Of a stretch of 64,000 nt of DNA, positions 1 to 12,764 are shown in pieces. Source of the stretch: Blastomussa wellsi (taxonomy: Eukaryota > Cnidaria > Anthozoa > Scleractinia > Plerogyridae); the NCBI GenBank assembly GCA_947652115.1, contig OX393571.1:11534004-11598003 (forward strand). The letters run 5' to 3'. Position numbers and translations under genes: made by a program. The stretch's first letter is position 1; the number at the start of each line of letters is the position of its first letter. Under the pieces are notes generated by a model, which saw only the letters and a list, made by a program, of their open reading frames with translations, had not been told where the DNA came from and made no database searches.

Positions 1-276
1 GTGGGGATTTTGATCATACATGATGTCCCCAGAGTGGGAATTTTGACCACCAACTTGGATAATGAAGAGGGCCTGGAAATAACTCCACCATCTTGGAAAA
101 TACCCAGAAAGGCATTTGAATGAACTTCCCGCATTTGTGAGCAATGGCTGAACAAAAGGTGGAGATAGTTTGCAGCTCTCTAGAACCTCTAATTTCATTG
201 GATCTTAATAGCATGCAGCTCTATTGTTTCAGGGCTAGGGTCCATTGTTACTGTTGTTTGTTTATCGTTTTTTCAG

Positions 277-321
277 CCAATACTGTGGGACCTTGTAAAG
301 AGCTGCGAACCGCCTGAAAAG
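277..321 (+). CDS. possible internal exon of an unrecognised plus-strand gene
   Basis: A pyrimidine-rich acceptor ending TTTTTTCAG precedes 45 nt that are open in one frame (PILWDLVKSCEPPEK), followed by the strong donor AAAAG|GTGAGT. Both borders are phase 0, and it joins in frame to the candidate terminal exon at 3894-3971. I do not recognise the protein. The evidence is splice-signal quality plus phase agreement; 15 open codons alone prove little. Upstream exons would lie left of the window. Confidence 0.45.
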
Positions 322-3300
322 GTGAGTGATGCATGGACTTCGTCGGCCATTTTTAATGCCAAACAGTTATCTATCTTTGAAGGTTTATAACACATAGTGT
401 TTTTCCTAATGGTACTTGCACAGAACCTCATTTATAAAAAAAGTTTGCTTCCTGCTTGGCATGATTTCACTAGATTTTGATACTCCTGGGGGTGGGGAAT
501 TTGACTCATTTCTTCAGAAAATGCCAAAATCCCTACCCCATGCCTGACCCCCCACTCGGGCTTAACACTGATAGGTGCATTACATGGGTTCAACAAAAGG
601 GGGTATCAAGGTCTCTTCTCTCTATCCCTTGGACCCACAGTTCTGCATTATTTAATATGTGAATCTCACGTCAACATGGCACTCATAAATTGAGCAGAAT
701 TTAAACAAGGGTCTTTTGTTTGGTTTCTTTGCATTTTGCAAAAGGCAGCCCATTGGTTTATGCCATTCAGTATTCTCTTGAACCTTGATGCCTACAATTC
801 CCATCGAAATTGTTGGGACACTTGCTATGTTCACAACTAGAAACAAGAACAAATATTCTCACTTCCCCTCTCCCCCTTCGCAAGGTTGTGTTTCCATACC
901 TCCAGACTGCTACCTAATTTACAGCATTGTTTCCGGGGGAGGGGGCTTCTATTTCATAGCAATCATTACAAATTGTCACGCTATTTGTTGGTAAACGAGG
1001 TGTCCCAAGTACTTCTGGCGGGGATTGTAGGTGTATATTTAGTACATAGTACCTTTTGATTCATTAATAAAAATATATTATAAGCAGTGAAGAGGATTGA
1101 CTAAAGAACCATTGAAGGCATTGAATAAAATCAAAATACAGTACAAAACTTAAGCGATTTGAATGAATAGGAGCAATTAGAAGCAATATTGGCTATTTAC
1201 AGCTATTTATGAACACATGTCACGACAGAATAAATGGCTTTTAATCTCCGTTATTCGCCCATCACTTTATACACTAAATTTATTTAACATTTGAATAACA
1301 TTCTCCCAAATTGAAAGTACATAAAATTAATCTACTTCCATCCCCAGAACCTGTTAAACTAGTGTTCGCTGATGTGTAACATGCTCCTTGGGAAAACACG
1401 TGATTTGTCAGTATGGTAATTTTAATTTGCCAGTCACGGTAAACGAATTAAATTTTTGCATCTCTACAATGACGGGAATATCGCTGTTTGAACATACGAA
1501 GGCATTGTTACCACTTTTGCTAATTGTTTGATTGTATTTTCATTTTCCTGAGCACGTTATTCAATATACAAACAATAACATTCCGATTCGGGAATTCTGT
1601 GTGGCTTTTGTGCAGCAGTACGCAGTTGTGCTGTCACATAATTTTCGAACAAAAATAACAAACTTACGATTTATGACAATGCTTTGCCTGGTACTGCCGG
1701 TTTTCAAAGTAAAAGATCCTTACCTTTTTCGAGTCTGTATAATTTCGTTTCTAATTCTTGGCCCGATTCGAGTTGAAGCACTCGAACCTGACCCGCCATT
1801 TTGGATGATCCTCCCGCGTTCAGCCGAGTAGGGCCTGAGCCAAGTCCTTCAAGGGACTTATTGTCACGCTCATCCACCCGTTCGTTGCGTGATCTACAAT
1901 TGTGAAGTGAGTAACGCAAGAGGAGAAGAGAGTGACTTTCAAAAGGCTAAAACACAGGTCAAAGGAAACTTAATGAAAAACCTTGCAAAAGTCACACACT
2001 ATCCAGAGGGGTGATCTCGATGGAAATGAAACATGGTACTGCAAGGCTGACACTAGGCTGATTAGGTCTCTTGCAGATCCTTCAAAAGTTAACAGCATTA
2101 TCACCCGCGGTCCTTTGCAGTTTTCACTTCTACTTCATTGAAAATCAACCCGAGCTCTCCCAATAAAAAACGTGTGCGCGGCTCCACCTGCATACGCAGC
2201 GGGGGCGGGGGGATGGAGGGAAGGGTCTCTTATAGACTGCCTGTAGTCAGTTTTTGTTTTCATGGACATGTCTATTTATTACAAATACCACTGGCCAAAG
2301 TAGATATAAGTATTGAAAATATAAAACAGTGTACATGAATTATAATAGCTGTACTTAATTTTATTGCAGTGAAAGCTCTCGTTCATTGCAATGAAAGCTC
2401 CAAACCCAGTTCGATAGATAAAAGTTCAGTGTGATACGTTTGGGCAATTTAAAACTTAAAAGAAGGGTCTTATACATCTTAATCTTGATAGAAAAAAGTG
2501 TAGTTTCACAATCTTCGTTAAAACGTTCGTTAAGTTTCGGATTTTTATCATCCAACCAAAGAATAGCGCGAGTACTCGAGAATACTCCGAAAGTAGTCAC
2601 GCCATCATGGTAAGGTCCGTTGCTTAGCAACTTAGAAACAAAAGCTATCATTAATTGCTTTGAGGACTTCGCCAAATAAAAAAGCGCTGAAACTGTCTAT
2701 GAATACGGTCTAAAGCAATTTCCAATAAAATCACTTATTGAGGAATTTCTTATCCACGAGTTATTTAATTCTTACAGAACTTATGTACTCAGATTAATAG
2801 GCGAAAGAACGCTTTCTCTTTTCTCTACGTGAATCTATCATTTTATTTTTTATTTTATTATTTATTTAAACGAGGATAAATTTTACGTAAGCATAAACTA
2901 ACATCAGTAACAAGAGATTACCCAAAATAACTTAGCTTGTATAACGGTAACAACCAAAGCAAACTCGCGCGAACTGATTCTCGCTGCCTTTAAAAGAATA
3001 TTTATATACCAAAAATGCTCTAAAGTTTTTATTAACTTACTCTATCTTATGTGAAGCGATATATTCATTTGATCTCCTTGAGTCGTCCACGGGCCCTGAC
3101 ACTCGCTGCAACATTGTGCGCGAATTTCAGGAGTGACTACACCGTGAATGGTTTATATGGTCGTGCATGGTGTTGTAGCAATATTATGTTGTGAAACAGC
3201 TGCAAGCAGTGTTGTAGAGTACAAAGCAATTCTACGTTTGCAACATAACACGAAACAATCGGCAACCGGCAATCTCCGAGGAAGCCAAACGATTTGATTT

Positions 3301-3667
3301 CTATGGTGTTATATCATTGCCCAATGCGGGCAATGTTGCAGATAGGGGAAACACATTGAAAAACTTGCGCGCAGTGTTTCAGAGTTTTAAGCGATTTCAC
3401 TACTACAAAATAAAACACAAAGCAACAATTTCAGGGCTAGCTACGTGAATGATTTCAGACATTGCGCGCAATTTTGTACCACGTGTCGGACCTTTAAGTT
3501 CTACTGATGATCTACAATCTACATCTATATTATACTGCAAGTCCTCTGGGTATGTATGTTGAGTAGAACGAGTGCTACACTGGTTAAACTCAAATCAGTG
3601 AATAGCCTATATAGCCTCTTATGTCGATTAATCCAATTTGTCCTTGTAAGCAGGAGTGTTTTCCTTT
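322..3667. other. non-coding stretch left of the left RPTP
   Basis: I see no recognisable gene or mobile element with clear ends. It would be the intron between the two plus-strand candidate exons and the 3' flank of the left RPTP. Several TTTATT runs near 2840-2870 could serve the minus strand as polyadenylation signals, but none is convincing. Around 3100-3480 there are loosely repeated ACATTGNGCGC-like motifs, probably decayed repeat. Confidence 0.4.
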
Positions 3668-3751
3668 TCAGACATAATCGTTCTTGAGGGTTGCTCTAGT
3701 CCTCCAGGCCAGATAGCTCTTCATTAGCTCATAACAAAAACTGTATTGATC
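3668..3751 (-). CDS. left RPTP exon 28: C-terminal end of D2 and stop
   Basis: Acceptor CCCTGGTTAG is followed by [14 protein letters not shown], the last helix of a PTP domain (compare [17 protein letters not shown] in the right RPTP), then [12 protein letters not shown] and TGA. It is only 84 nt, follows in phase 0 from 4836, and lies beyond the plus-strand candidate exon 3894-3971. Confidence 0.85.
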   Translation of the reverse strand, partial: DQYSFCYELMKSYLAWRTRATLKNDYV

Positions 3752-6700
3752 CTAACCAGGGAAAAAACACCAGTTTGTTATAACTTACGCTGTGACTTGT
3801 CAGTTAAGGGCCGTTTTCTACAGTACCGCCTGCTTGACTTGAAATGTCTTCCGCTCTATGGAATACCCTACAAGTAGTCTCATTTTTTTTCAGGGTGAAT
3901 TGAGTGGACGAGCACTCAAACGAGTCAATGAGCCACAGCGTGTGAAAATTACTACCCACAAGAAAAACTAATTTTATCGTGCGCTCGGGTAACTGACCCT
4001 GAGAAAAAATGAGCGGCTACTCATAGACAATTCTCTAAAGCGAGAAATATGAGAACTCTTATATATGCTTATTAACATCGTTTGCTCGGTCCGTCTGATT
4101 CGCCTTTTTTTTTGGGGGGGGGGGGTCGAGGCATATATTAATGAAACGCTTGTGACAGCCTGTCCGCCGTGTTTGGAAAACGGTTTTACAAACATTCAAC
4201 AAAGGAACGAGTTGGCTACGTGATCTAAGCTTCCGAGGAGGGGGTTTATTCTCCCAAAATTTAGGTAGGGGAGTGAAACCCTTGCCCAATTCAGAGCAAA
4301 ATTCTATAGACGATTTCCCTGCAATACTTCAGAATGACCTAGACATCGTATTTCAGACAAGAGCAGAGCTCTCCTCTCGATCCTTTCATGTGTCTATTTA
4401 TTACACCACTAATGTAATCAGAGGGCCAATAACAAAAATCTCGGTGCTCGGTCAAAATTTTGCTCTTCTCTCGATCCTTTCATGTGTCTATTTATTACAC
4501 CACTAATGTAATCAGAGGGCCAATAACAAAAATCTCGGTGCTCGGTCAAAATTTTGCTCTTCTCTCGATCCTTTCATATGTCTGTTTTTTTTTAATCATG
4601 TATTAAAAAAATAAATATCTTATGAAGCAAGCCCTCGTTCTTTCCGTATTGTCATGACCTGGGTCCAATATTCTCGCAGTAAGAATATTCTATTCCAAAC
4701 GAAAACGACTCGAAAACCACACCTTCTGGCAACACACATGCCTACATAGTTTACATTACATGTATATAACAGAGTATTAAAGGAGTATCCGCTCCCAGGC
4801 CAAAACTCAAGACTATCTGGACCCAGTCTACTTACCGCGTTAGAGACCAGTCCAGCTCTTTGTGATCGAAGCCACCTGACGGTTTGGAATATATCCACGG
4901 TATCCTCAGAATCCAGTCTCTCGATACTCAAACACAAGCTGAGAAATACACCAGTGCGACCATCACCATTACTGTAATAGACAAAATATTTATATATGTC
5001 AACATAACATACTTACTGACGTTTCTTAATAGCAGATAAAAAATGACCAGCTTTAACTCCTCAACAACCACTCTCACTTTCATCTACACCCGCAGCTCAT
5101 ATATGAATTATTTCGCACACTTGACGTAAACCACATTTTATGTATTATACATTGACTGGGGATCTTCTTTGAAAAGCCCAGTAGGGCTTGCTAAGATCTC
5201 CTGCCACTCGAAATCAACCAAATGGGCAAACAAAACAATTAAACAACCTCCTGAAATTTGATTTTCCGATGAATGGATAAAAAGCAAGTCAGTTGCCAAT
5301 TGCCAACAGAAATTCAATTAAATCTATTACTCTTTTTTGTTACGACTAAGCCCGGTGAAGCTGCAACATTTCGTATCTATTCAACAAGACCGGACGTCTA
5401 AAATTAGCTAAGTTCACAATGAAGTATAAGGTACCTTTCGCCAACTGAACCCCAACTACTTGTTATCAAACAAATCAAACAGATACGCCTGTTCGCAGCC
5501 CCAGGGGGAGGTACTCCCACATATGGGCTATACAGGTATATGCCGCGAGAAAGGGTATTGGTTTTTGAGGTTGTTCGTCGTTGAGTATCATCTTGGCCCC
5601 CTTTGGCATTGTTCCTATTGTGATCCTTAAATGGGATACCTAAATTGTATTGCGTAAACGGCGAGACAAACAAGAAACGGTCTGTTTTCACTGAACAAAG
5701 GAAAGAAAGGTTGTCCCGTTCATCCTTTTCTTAGTTTTCGGTTTTTCTTGAATAGGGTGTCATTTGCGGGTCTGGACTGTATCAAATTCCGTTTTCCTTA
5801 TCCTTGAATAGGGCCATCTTCGTGGCACACACGTATCCGAAATTTAAGTAAGATTTAAGGAAGCAACTACAGAATTCAGGGCCACTTTAGAAAGCACATA
5901 CATTTAGTGGCTCGTCTGGCTGGGCAGTGGATTAAAGAACGAGAGATAATTTGTATGTGCGTTAAGGCTTTGGTCTATGTATTTAAAAGTTCGTTTGGTT
6001 CGGCAGTGGAGCAAACGAGCCAAACGAGCCGGTCTATTCTGTTAACCAAACAGCAAACGAGCCGGCTCGTTTGGTGGATACTAAAAGTGGCCCTATATTC
6101 TGTAGTTTAGCCGGTTTAAGGTAGTACTCCCCGGGTTGGCAGTGCACATTTTAGATCCTGGAATGTGTAGTACTAATGGATGGCAATCACTTTCATGAAA
6201 TAATCATCGGGCGAATTATTTGAACCTGGCGTTTCATCAAGAAAGTAAGATACCTGCAGTGCACAATGATTGGTCCGTTGTGCTCCCCAGGCTCCACCTT
6301 ATGAACCTGCTGTTGTAGGTACACAAGGCTCTCGGCCCGAGTCAGCCCATTCTCCTTCCAGCCGTGGTATTGAAAGTGATATAGTACAAGACTTTCATCC
6401 CTCTATGAATGAAAAGAAAAACATAACATTGCTACATTAGCCAAAGACAAAATGATCATTATCAATCGTCTACAAACAATAAGAAATATAGCATACAAAA
6501 TACATGTGTTAGTGTGTAATTACCGCAAACAACAGCAGGCAGCAGAGTATTTTTCACGAAATTCGAGGTGTTTGGGTAACCGACGTTCAAAACACTGTCC
6601 GGCGCCGGGTTGTTTTATACATTTCCTCAATCAAATAAAAAAAAAACTTAGGAATAAACGGAAAGATGCAATCGTAAATCTCTATACTAATTAAGATAAA

Positions 6701-9700
6701 GTATCCAAACTTCCGTCACAGTAGTGATGATTTTCTTTGTTTTTACTTGATTTAGAAAGTTAAAGATCGCCAATTTGCTGTAATTTGGCAGCGTTTGCCT
6801 CCCACTCAAGATTTCTTCAGAAACTATATAATAGTATATAATAGTTTATCGTTTCCAGAAAAGTCATCGAATAGTTAAAAAGACGCACTCACCCCGTGAC
6901 GTCTTACTTTAAAGACCCTTTGGGTGAGATCCTCGAGAATCTCTTCGTCAATCTTCGTTACCCGAAGCTTTCCATATTTGGCACAACCTTCTTCGGGCCA
7001 ATATCGAACACTTTGTTCCTAAAAGTAGGGAAATAGTAATAAAACAAAGCCAGGAAAGGAGAGGAAACTTACGAATTTATTGCCGGGAGAAACTCACTAT
7101 AACTTATTTCAAGTTCACAAATGGGGATGGTTAAACAAAAGAAAACAAAGTAAATTTTTTTCTTTGTACTACTGTGGCATTACCGCTCCATTTTCCTGGA
7201 GATCAGTGAGCATGACCACTATGGTTGACCGCTGTTCCCACACCATGCGCCAAAAGTCGTTGACAGTGCTTGCCATTGGTCCTTGAGTGGCAATATATAA
7301 ACAGCCTTCGTTGTAACTCTGAAAACAACCAATACCAAGTTCAAACAGCTGTTCTCTGATTGGCTGCGCTACTCACTATCTATTCTGTTGTATAACGCGA
7401 GTAGCGTTTTTCAACAAAATGGCGGACGCTTCGTCGCGTTTGTGAATTGGTCTCAGTGTCCGTGAAGACCACTTAAGAAGATAAGGATAATTTTGTTGAT
7501 ATGCTTGAACCTCTAGTAAATTTACACTAAAATAATTACGTTATCCGCTCTCGACATCTATCTAGTGATGGGAATCTCGAGCCAACAATCTAAATTGTTA
7601 AATAATATTGAGTTGAGAAAGACACTGTGACAAGGCCAATCGGTGAACAGCAAATTGAAAGGCTAACCAGATAAATATTGGTATTAAAATGGTGCCAAAA
7701 AAAAACAGGCAAGTACACAAACTACTCACATCGATGAAGCTGGCGTTGATGTAATCTGAGCAAGGTTCATCTGAAATAGTCTTTAAACAAACTCTGTTGT
7801 GGTCAACTTGAAAAAACAACAAAGAGACCAAACCAGATCATTTTATTTCTACACTCAAAACTGCTTTCAACCAAGGCTGTTAGTTCTATAAAGAGAATGT
7901 TTTAATAGTTTGGGTGCGTGTAGCTTAGCGGATTTGAAGTAAGTGATGTAAACAAACTTTCACCATGTGAAACCAAGATAAATTACATAGAAAAAAGTAA
8001 AAGGAAAGACAGCGCTGTTAATTTTGTTTGCTTACATGGCAATATCTCTGGACAGCGGTTTTTTACTACGTTTTCCCGAACCAATGCTTCCCTAAAGAGG
8101 GCCGGGTTGGCAGAATATTCTTGAAGATTCTGTTGACAAAAAATAGTAAAAAAAGAAAGAAAACGAAGACGAATATTTAAGTCCTATACGTTAAAAATAG
8201 ACATTTACAGTAAAATCAGTAAAATGTATACCCCTTTTAGACCCTCAGTTATGTAAGAACCTGTTTGGGACTTAAGTTTAAAACAGTTCTTGTAAAGACT
8301 TAGAATTCATAAATCAAATAAAACAAGCTCTAGTAAAACAGTGTTTGTTCAGAGACATATTTGGTTTAAATAGCTGACAGTACCAAGACCAATGTTCTGC
8401 CAGCAACAAAAGCATTTTTTCACAAGAAAATAAGAACCTAAATAACCTAAGACCGTTTATGTAAAAACCTGTTTAGGCCAACTTAGAAAAATTCAGTTTT
8501 TTATATGCGGGTTTTTAGTGTATATGAAATATATTCATAGCTTTTCTTTATCATTTTATCCTCCAGATTCAAAAGTTACAACCATGCGCATGTTAAATGT
8601 CACCTCAAATTCCGCTGTCCTTTGAGCGAAGACCTCAGGCTCATCTCCAGTGACGCACAGCAAATCGCTGACCAGTTCACTTGATGGGATCGTAGTCACA
8701 CCACATATACACGCGTCTCTAAGAACGTCATAGATAAACTGATACTGCTCCTAAAACGACAAATATGCAAAGTCAAGTAATTTAAGAGAGGAAATAACAT
8801 GAGGTATATCTAGGTGTTCTGATAAAACATGTTTCAGAATCCTGCAAACATTTTCGCTCTCACACGATTAGTCAAAACGTATCATGTGACGTGCTACACC
8901 CCGCGAAACGCGATTTAAACTTGTTTGTTTTGGGAAATTTACCGAGAAATTTTGCTTCAAGATCATTATAAGGTTCGGTTAAAGAAATTGTTTAAAAGAT
9001 ATTAAGGATAATAACTCAATTCAATTTAAACACTTCTTTATTATTTGCCTACGTTCCGAATTCATTTGTTCTCGAGACTCACACTATCCGGTACAACAGA
9101 CCATTTTTTGATACGGGAGTTTATGACTTCAGCATCACTACTTAGGAAACAACTCACTCTTCGAGCATATGATATTCAGTGGACAGTGATTGGAGCATAT
9201 TTTCTTGCCGAAAAACCGGAATTATCGCTTACATATGAAGCGGAACATGATTAAGATTTCCACTAAGGAGGGAGAAAAGAGACGGACACCTCTTTAGGAC
9301 GGACAACGGGTGTTGATCTCTTTGCGTTTTTATCAGTTATTTTACTGTTACTGAAACACTCTCAGTATAAACCAGACACCTCTCTAAGATGGACACTGAG
9401 TTAGTGCCGGTGTCGATACTATTTGCATGGAGTGTCTTGTAGACAGTTGACTGTAGTTTTTGTCACAGATTCCGACATTGAATACCGACTAATTACAACG
9501 CACCTCTGTTTGGACCATGTAGTTTCTTTGTTTTCTCATTTGGGCGACAAATCCATACACGTCCACCGCCTTCTCAGTTTCCATTTGCTCCATAAGTGAG
9601 TCAATTGCGATGAACGAGCCTGTTCTCCCAACACCGGCACTGAAAAAGTAAAAAGCAGTGTTTTCAACTATCACGATGAAGCGAACAAAGGGAAGAAAGC

Positions 9701-10852
9701 GACAGAAATTGTCTGTATTAACGAGGCGTCCGTTCGCAATGAATATAAGCGGATTAATTTGAAATCAAATCCTTATGTTAAGGTTGGTACATATGCCTGT
9801 ACACTTGCCACAAGTCAACTGCGAGAGCGCGCGATAAAGTCCCAAGTCGTGACTTTTCCTCCCGACCAGTTTGACCAGTTTGAGAAAGACTGGTATGTTT
9901 GCATTTGGTCGATGTGTTTCATGCCACAGGGAGTTATGCCAGTTTAGGTACTTAAGGAGCATTTTCTAATCCAAAGGGCACTTGTCAACCACGCATTTTT
10001 TGTTTGCATGCGAGAAAAAGTCGAATCACACTTTATCGACACTGGCTAAATTTTCTATTAAATAATGACACTGTTATTATGGACAGTGATTTTGTTTCAC
10101 AGTTCATAGATGTGGGTTGCGATCGAGCCTTGACTGGATTAAAGGACCCTAGTCAGCCTCCTCCATTTCCGATGCGATCGAAATTATGCAAAATTTTATG
10201 GTGAAGCGAAATCTTAAAACGCAACCTTGTTTCCAGGGTATACTCCGCTTTCAAGATGGCGGCCATTTTGAAAGCTGAGAAGACCCTGGGAACGAGGTTG
10301 CTTAAAACGAAACTGTTTCCCAGTCTTTCACTAGTCTAGTTTACATTATGTACTCTTCTGTTGCTTGGGTTACTGCTGACCTGCAATGAACGACAACGGG
10401 TCCAGGATCAGTAAAGAGAACTTTCTTCAGCTTGTGATGAAACATTAAGAACCCGGCAGTGTCCCGCGGGACCCAGTGATCAGGCCACGAGGTGAAGTGG
10501 TACTGAACGATCTCTCGTTTATCCATATTATCAGGTTCTGTTGACTATAGTACAAAATAAAAGCAATCGCTTTCACAGTTATTCTTCACATTTAAAAACA
10601 AGCTATTTAAGCTGCGACCAGTTAAACAGCATTAGTAGAAACTCAGCTGTGTTCTATTGGAAATGCGTGAATCTGATTGGTTCTCCGACTGTTTTCTATT
10701 CGCCGATAGAAAACGATCGCGCGCGCGTTGCTCTTTTAAGGCAAGACTTTTCTTGATTTTTGGCTCAAAAAATACTTAAAATTGTAGCTTTTGGAATGTA
10801 AACCTTTAGAGTTTGTACTAAAACAATTAGACTACTCGCCCTCTTTTTCTTT

Positions 10853-10888
<36 letters not shown>

Positions 10889-10896
10889 TCGCTCAG

Positions 10897-10931
<35 letters not shown>

Positions 10932-12727
10932 AATATAGCCCTGTATGCTCGCCATGGAATCTTCGCGGGCTTTATTTTTAATAGAACATGGGCAAAAGCT
11001 ATAGTGGCCCGGTACCCCGGATGTAGGTTATGTTGCGTTGCCAATTGAAAAAAATGGCGACGACAATCTTTTAAAGTTGGCTACTTATTTCCTTTATTAT
11101 GGCTGCTAAAAAAATTAATGAAATAAGTTCAGGTGACTGAGGAGACGAAAATGTTCACGAGCTATTGAGCAGCGAGTGCCAGAAATACGAACAAGGAGGC
11201 CGCCCGCGCGTGTAAATTCGGTGATTTTTTAGGATTTTGTAATGCTATATTCTAAACCAGCTACAAGATGGGTTTCCCAATGTCATTATTTTCTTATAGA
11301 ACATGGATACCCATCTTCTAGTAGGTAAATATCCCTGACGGAAGACGTTTCGATACGCGGTTCCTCACGAACTTTGTTGAAAATTCGAGACTGCGAAATT
11401 CGAGATAGCACATTTTGGATGTAGCTAAACGAAAAAGTGTTTAAATTCGAAGCAATTTTCGTGGCTTTATAGCGTGTACTCACCATGCAAATAAACGCGC
11501 CTGATTTAGAACATATCGTACCACAAATGTCGGTTATTAATCGTCATAAGTGGTTTTGGGTGGGTTTAGAACTGGGAGAACGTATATCAGGGAGGGCTTC
11601 AAACCAGCCTAAAAATTCATGTAAAAATGTTTGGAAGTGAGCTGATATGGAATGAAACGACTTTAAGACTCTCATGAAAGATACTCTGAAAGAAATCCAC
11701 TCTGATCAAACTTTTTTCGTTTCTTATTTCTACTTGAAGTACAATGTTTTTCAATGGAGTGTTGAGTTACAAAGTAGCATGAACAATTTTGATAGGAAAG
11801 CAAGGCGGGAGAGAAGGCGGGAAAATTTTTCCGTTAAAAGAAACATGAGCCAATAATAGCAAGGCTTGTCAGCGAGGGTGCTTATATTCGGTTAACAAAT
11901 TGTCCAAGCATTTTCTTCGAGTCAAAAAAGTAGCCGTGATAAAGAGACTGTGTGTTGTAAGGTTGGGTTCGAGTCGCACTGACACTCCACATAACGCTTA
12001 CATGATGTTCCATGATAACTAGGTGTGATCTTTCACTCACCCAGATAATAAATTCCCTGGTAGTCCAGTCCGCCATAACCATACTACTAAGTAGTGATAC
12101 GACCACGTGACCGTACTCTGCCGGATCTGTTTCGTGCCAGTACTTTTCACTCGTTGCTTCGTCCTAAAGTTTGAGCAAATTGTTACAATAAAATAGACCA
12201 ATTTGATATCTTTGGGCCATTTACAGCTAGCGGTCACATGCATGCATGGTACAATATCTGTCATGCTGGAGGGGAGGCTGTGATACCACGTGACCGTAAG
12301 CTACATTTTTTAAGTAGTAGATAAAATATGAGCGGGAGAACTGTATGGGCATCTACAATGGCGAGCCGATAGGCGAGCCACTGTAAAGCCCATACAGATC
12401 GGACGCGAATATTTTATCTCACTTGTGAAATGAAAACAACAAATTGAATGCAAAGTAATGTTATTCGATTCCATTGTGCTTGGCATTTTAATCAGTAGAG
12501 ATCTGTATCAAAATTTTTTTATAAAAATTTTTTTATAAATAATTTTTTTATAAACACTATAAACGTACGTCTCTTCCCTGCATTTCAATCATAACTATCG
12601 TTTTAACATTCTTCTCCCAAACCATCCGCCAGAAATCGTTAACTGTTTCCTTCAAAGGGCCTAGAAAAAGTTCAAAATAAAACAGGTTACTAGATCGATA
12701 AAAAAATCCAGGCCCGGTTGTTCAAAG

Positions 12728-12764
<37 letters not shown>

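Noticed and set aside
10524..10544. Alternative acceptor GTCAACAG before the left RPTP WPD exon.
   Set aside because: Using it shifts the frame; the upstream acceptor ACTATAG keeps phase 0 and reads [11 protein letters not shown].
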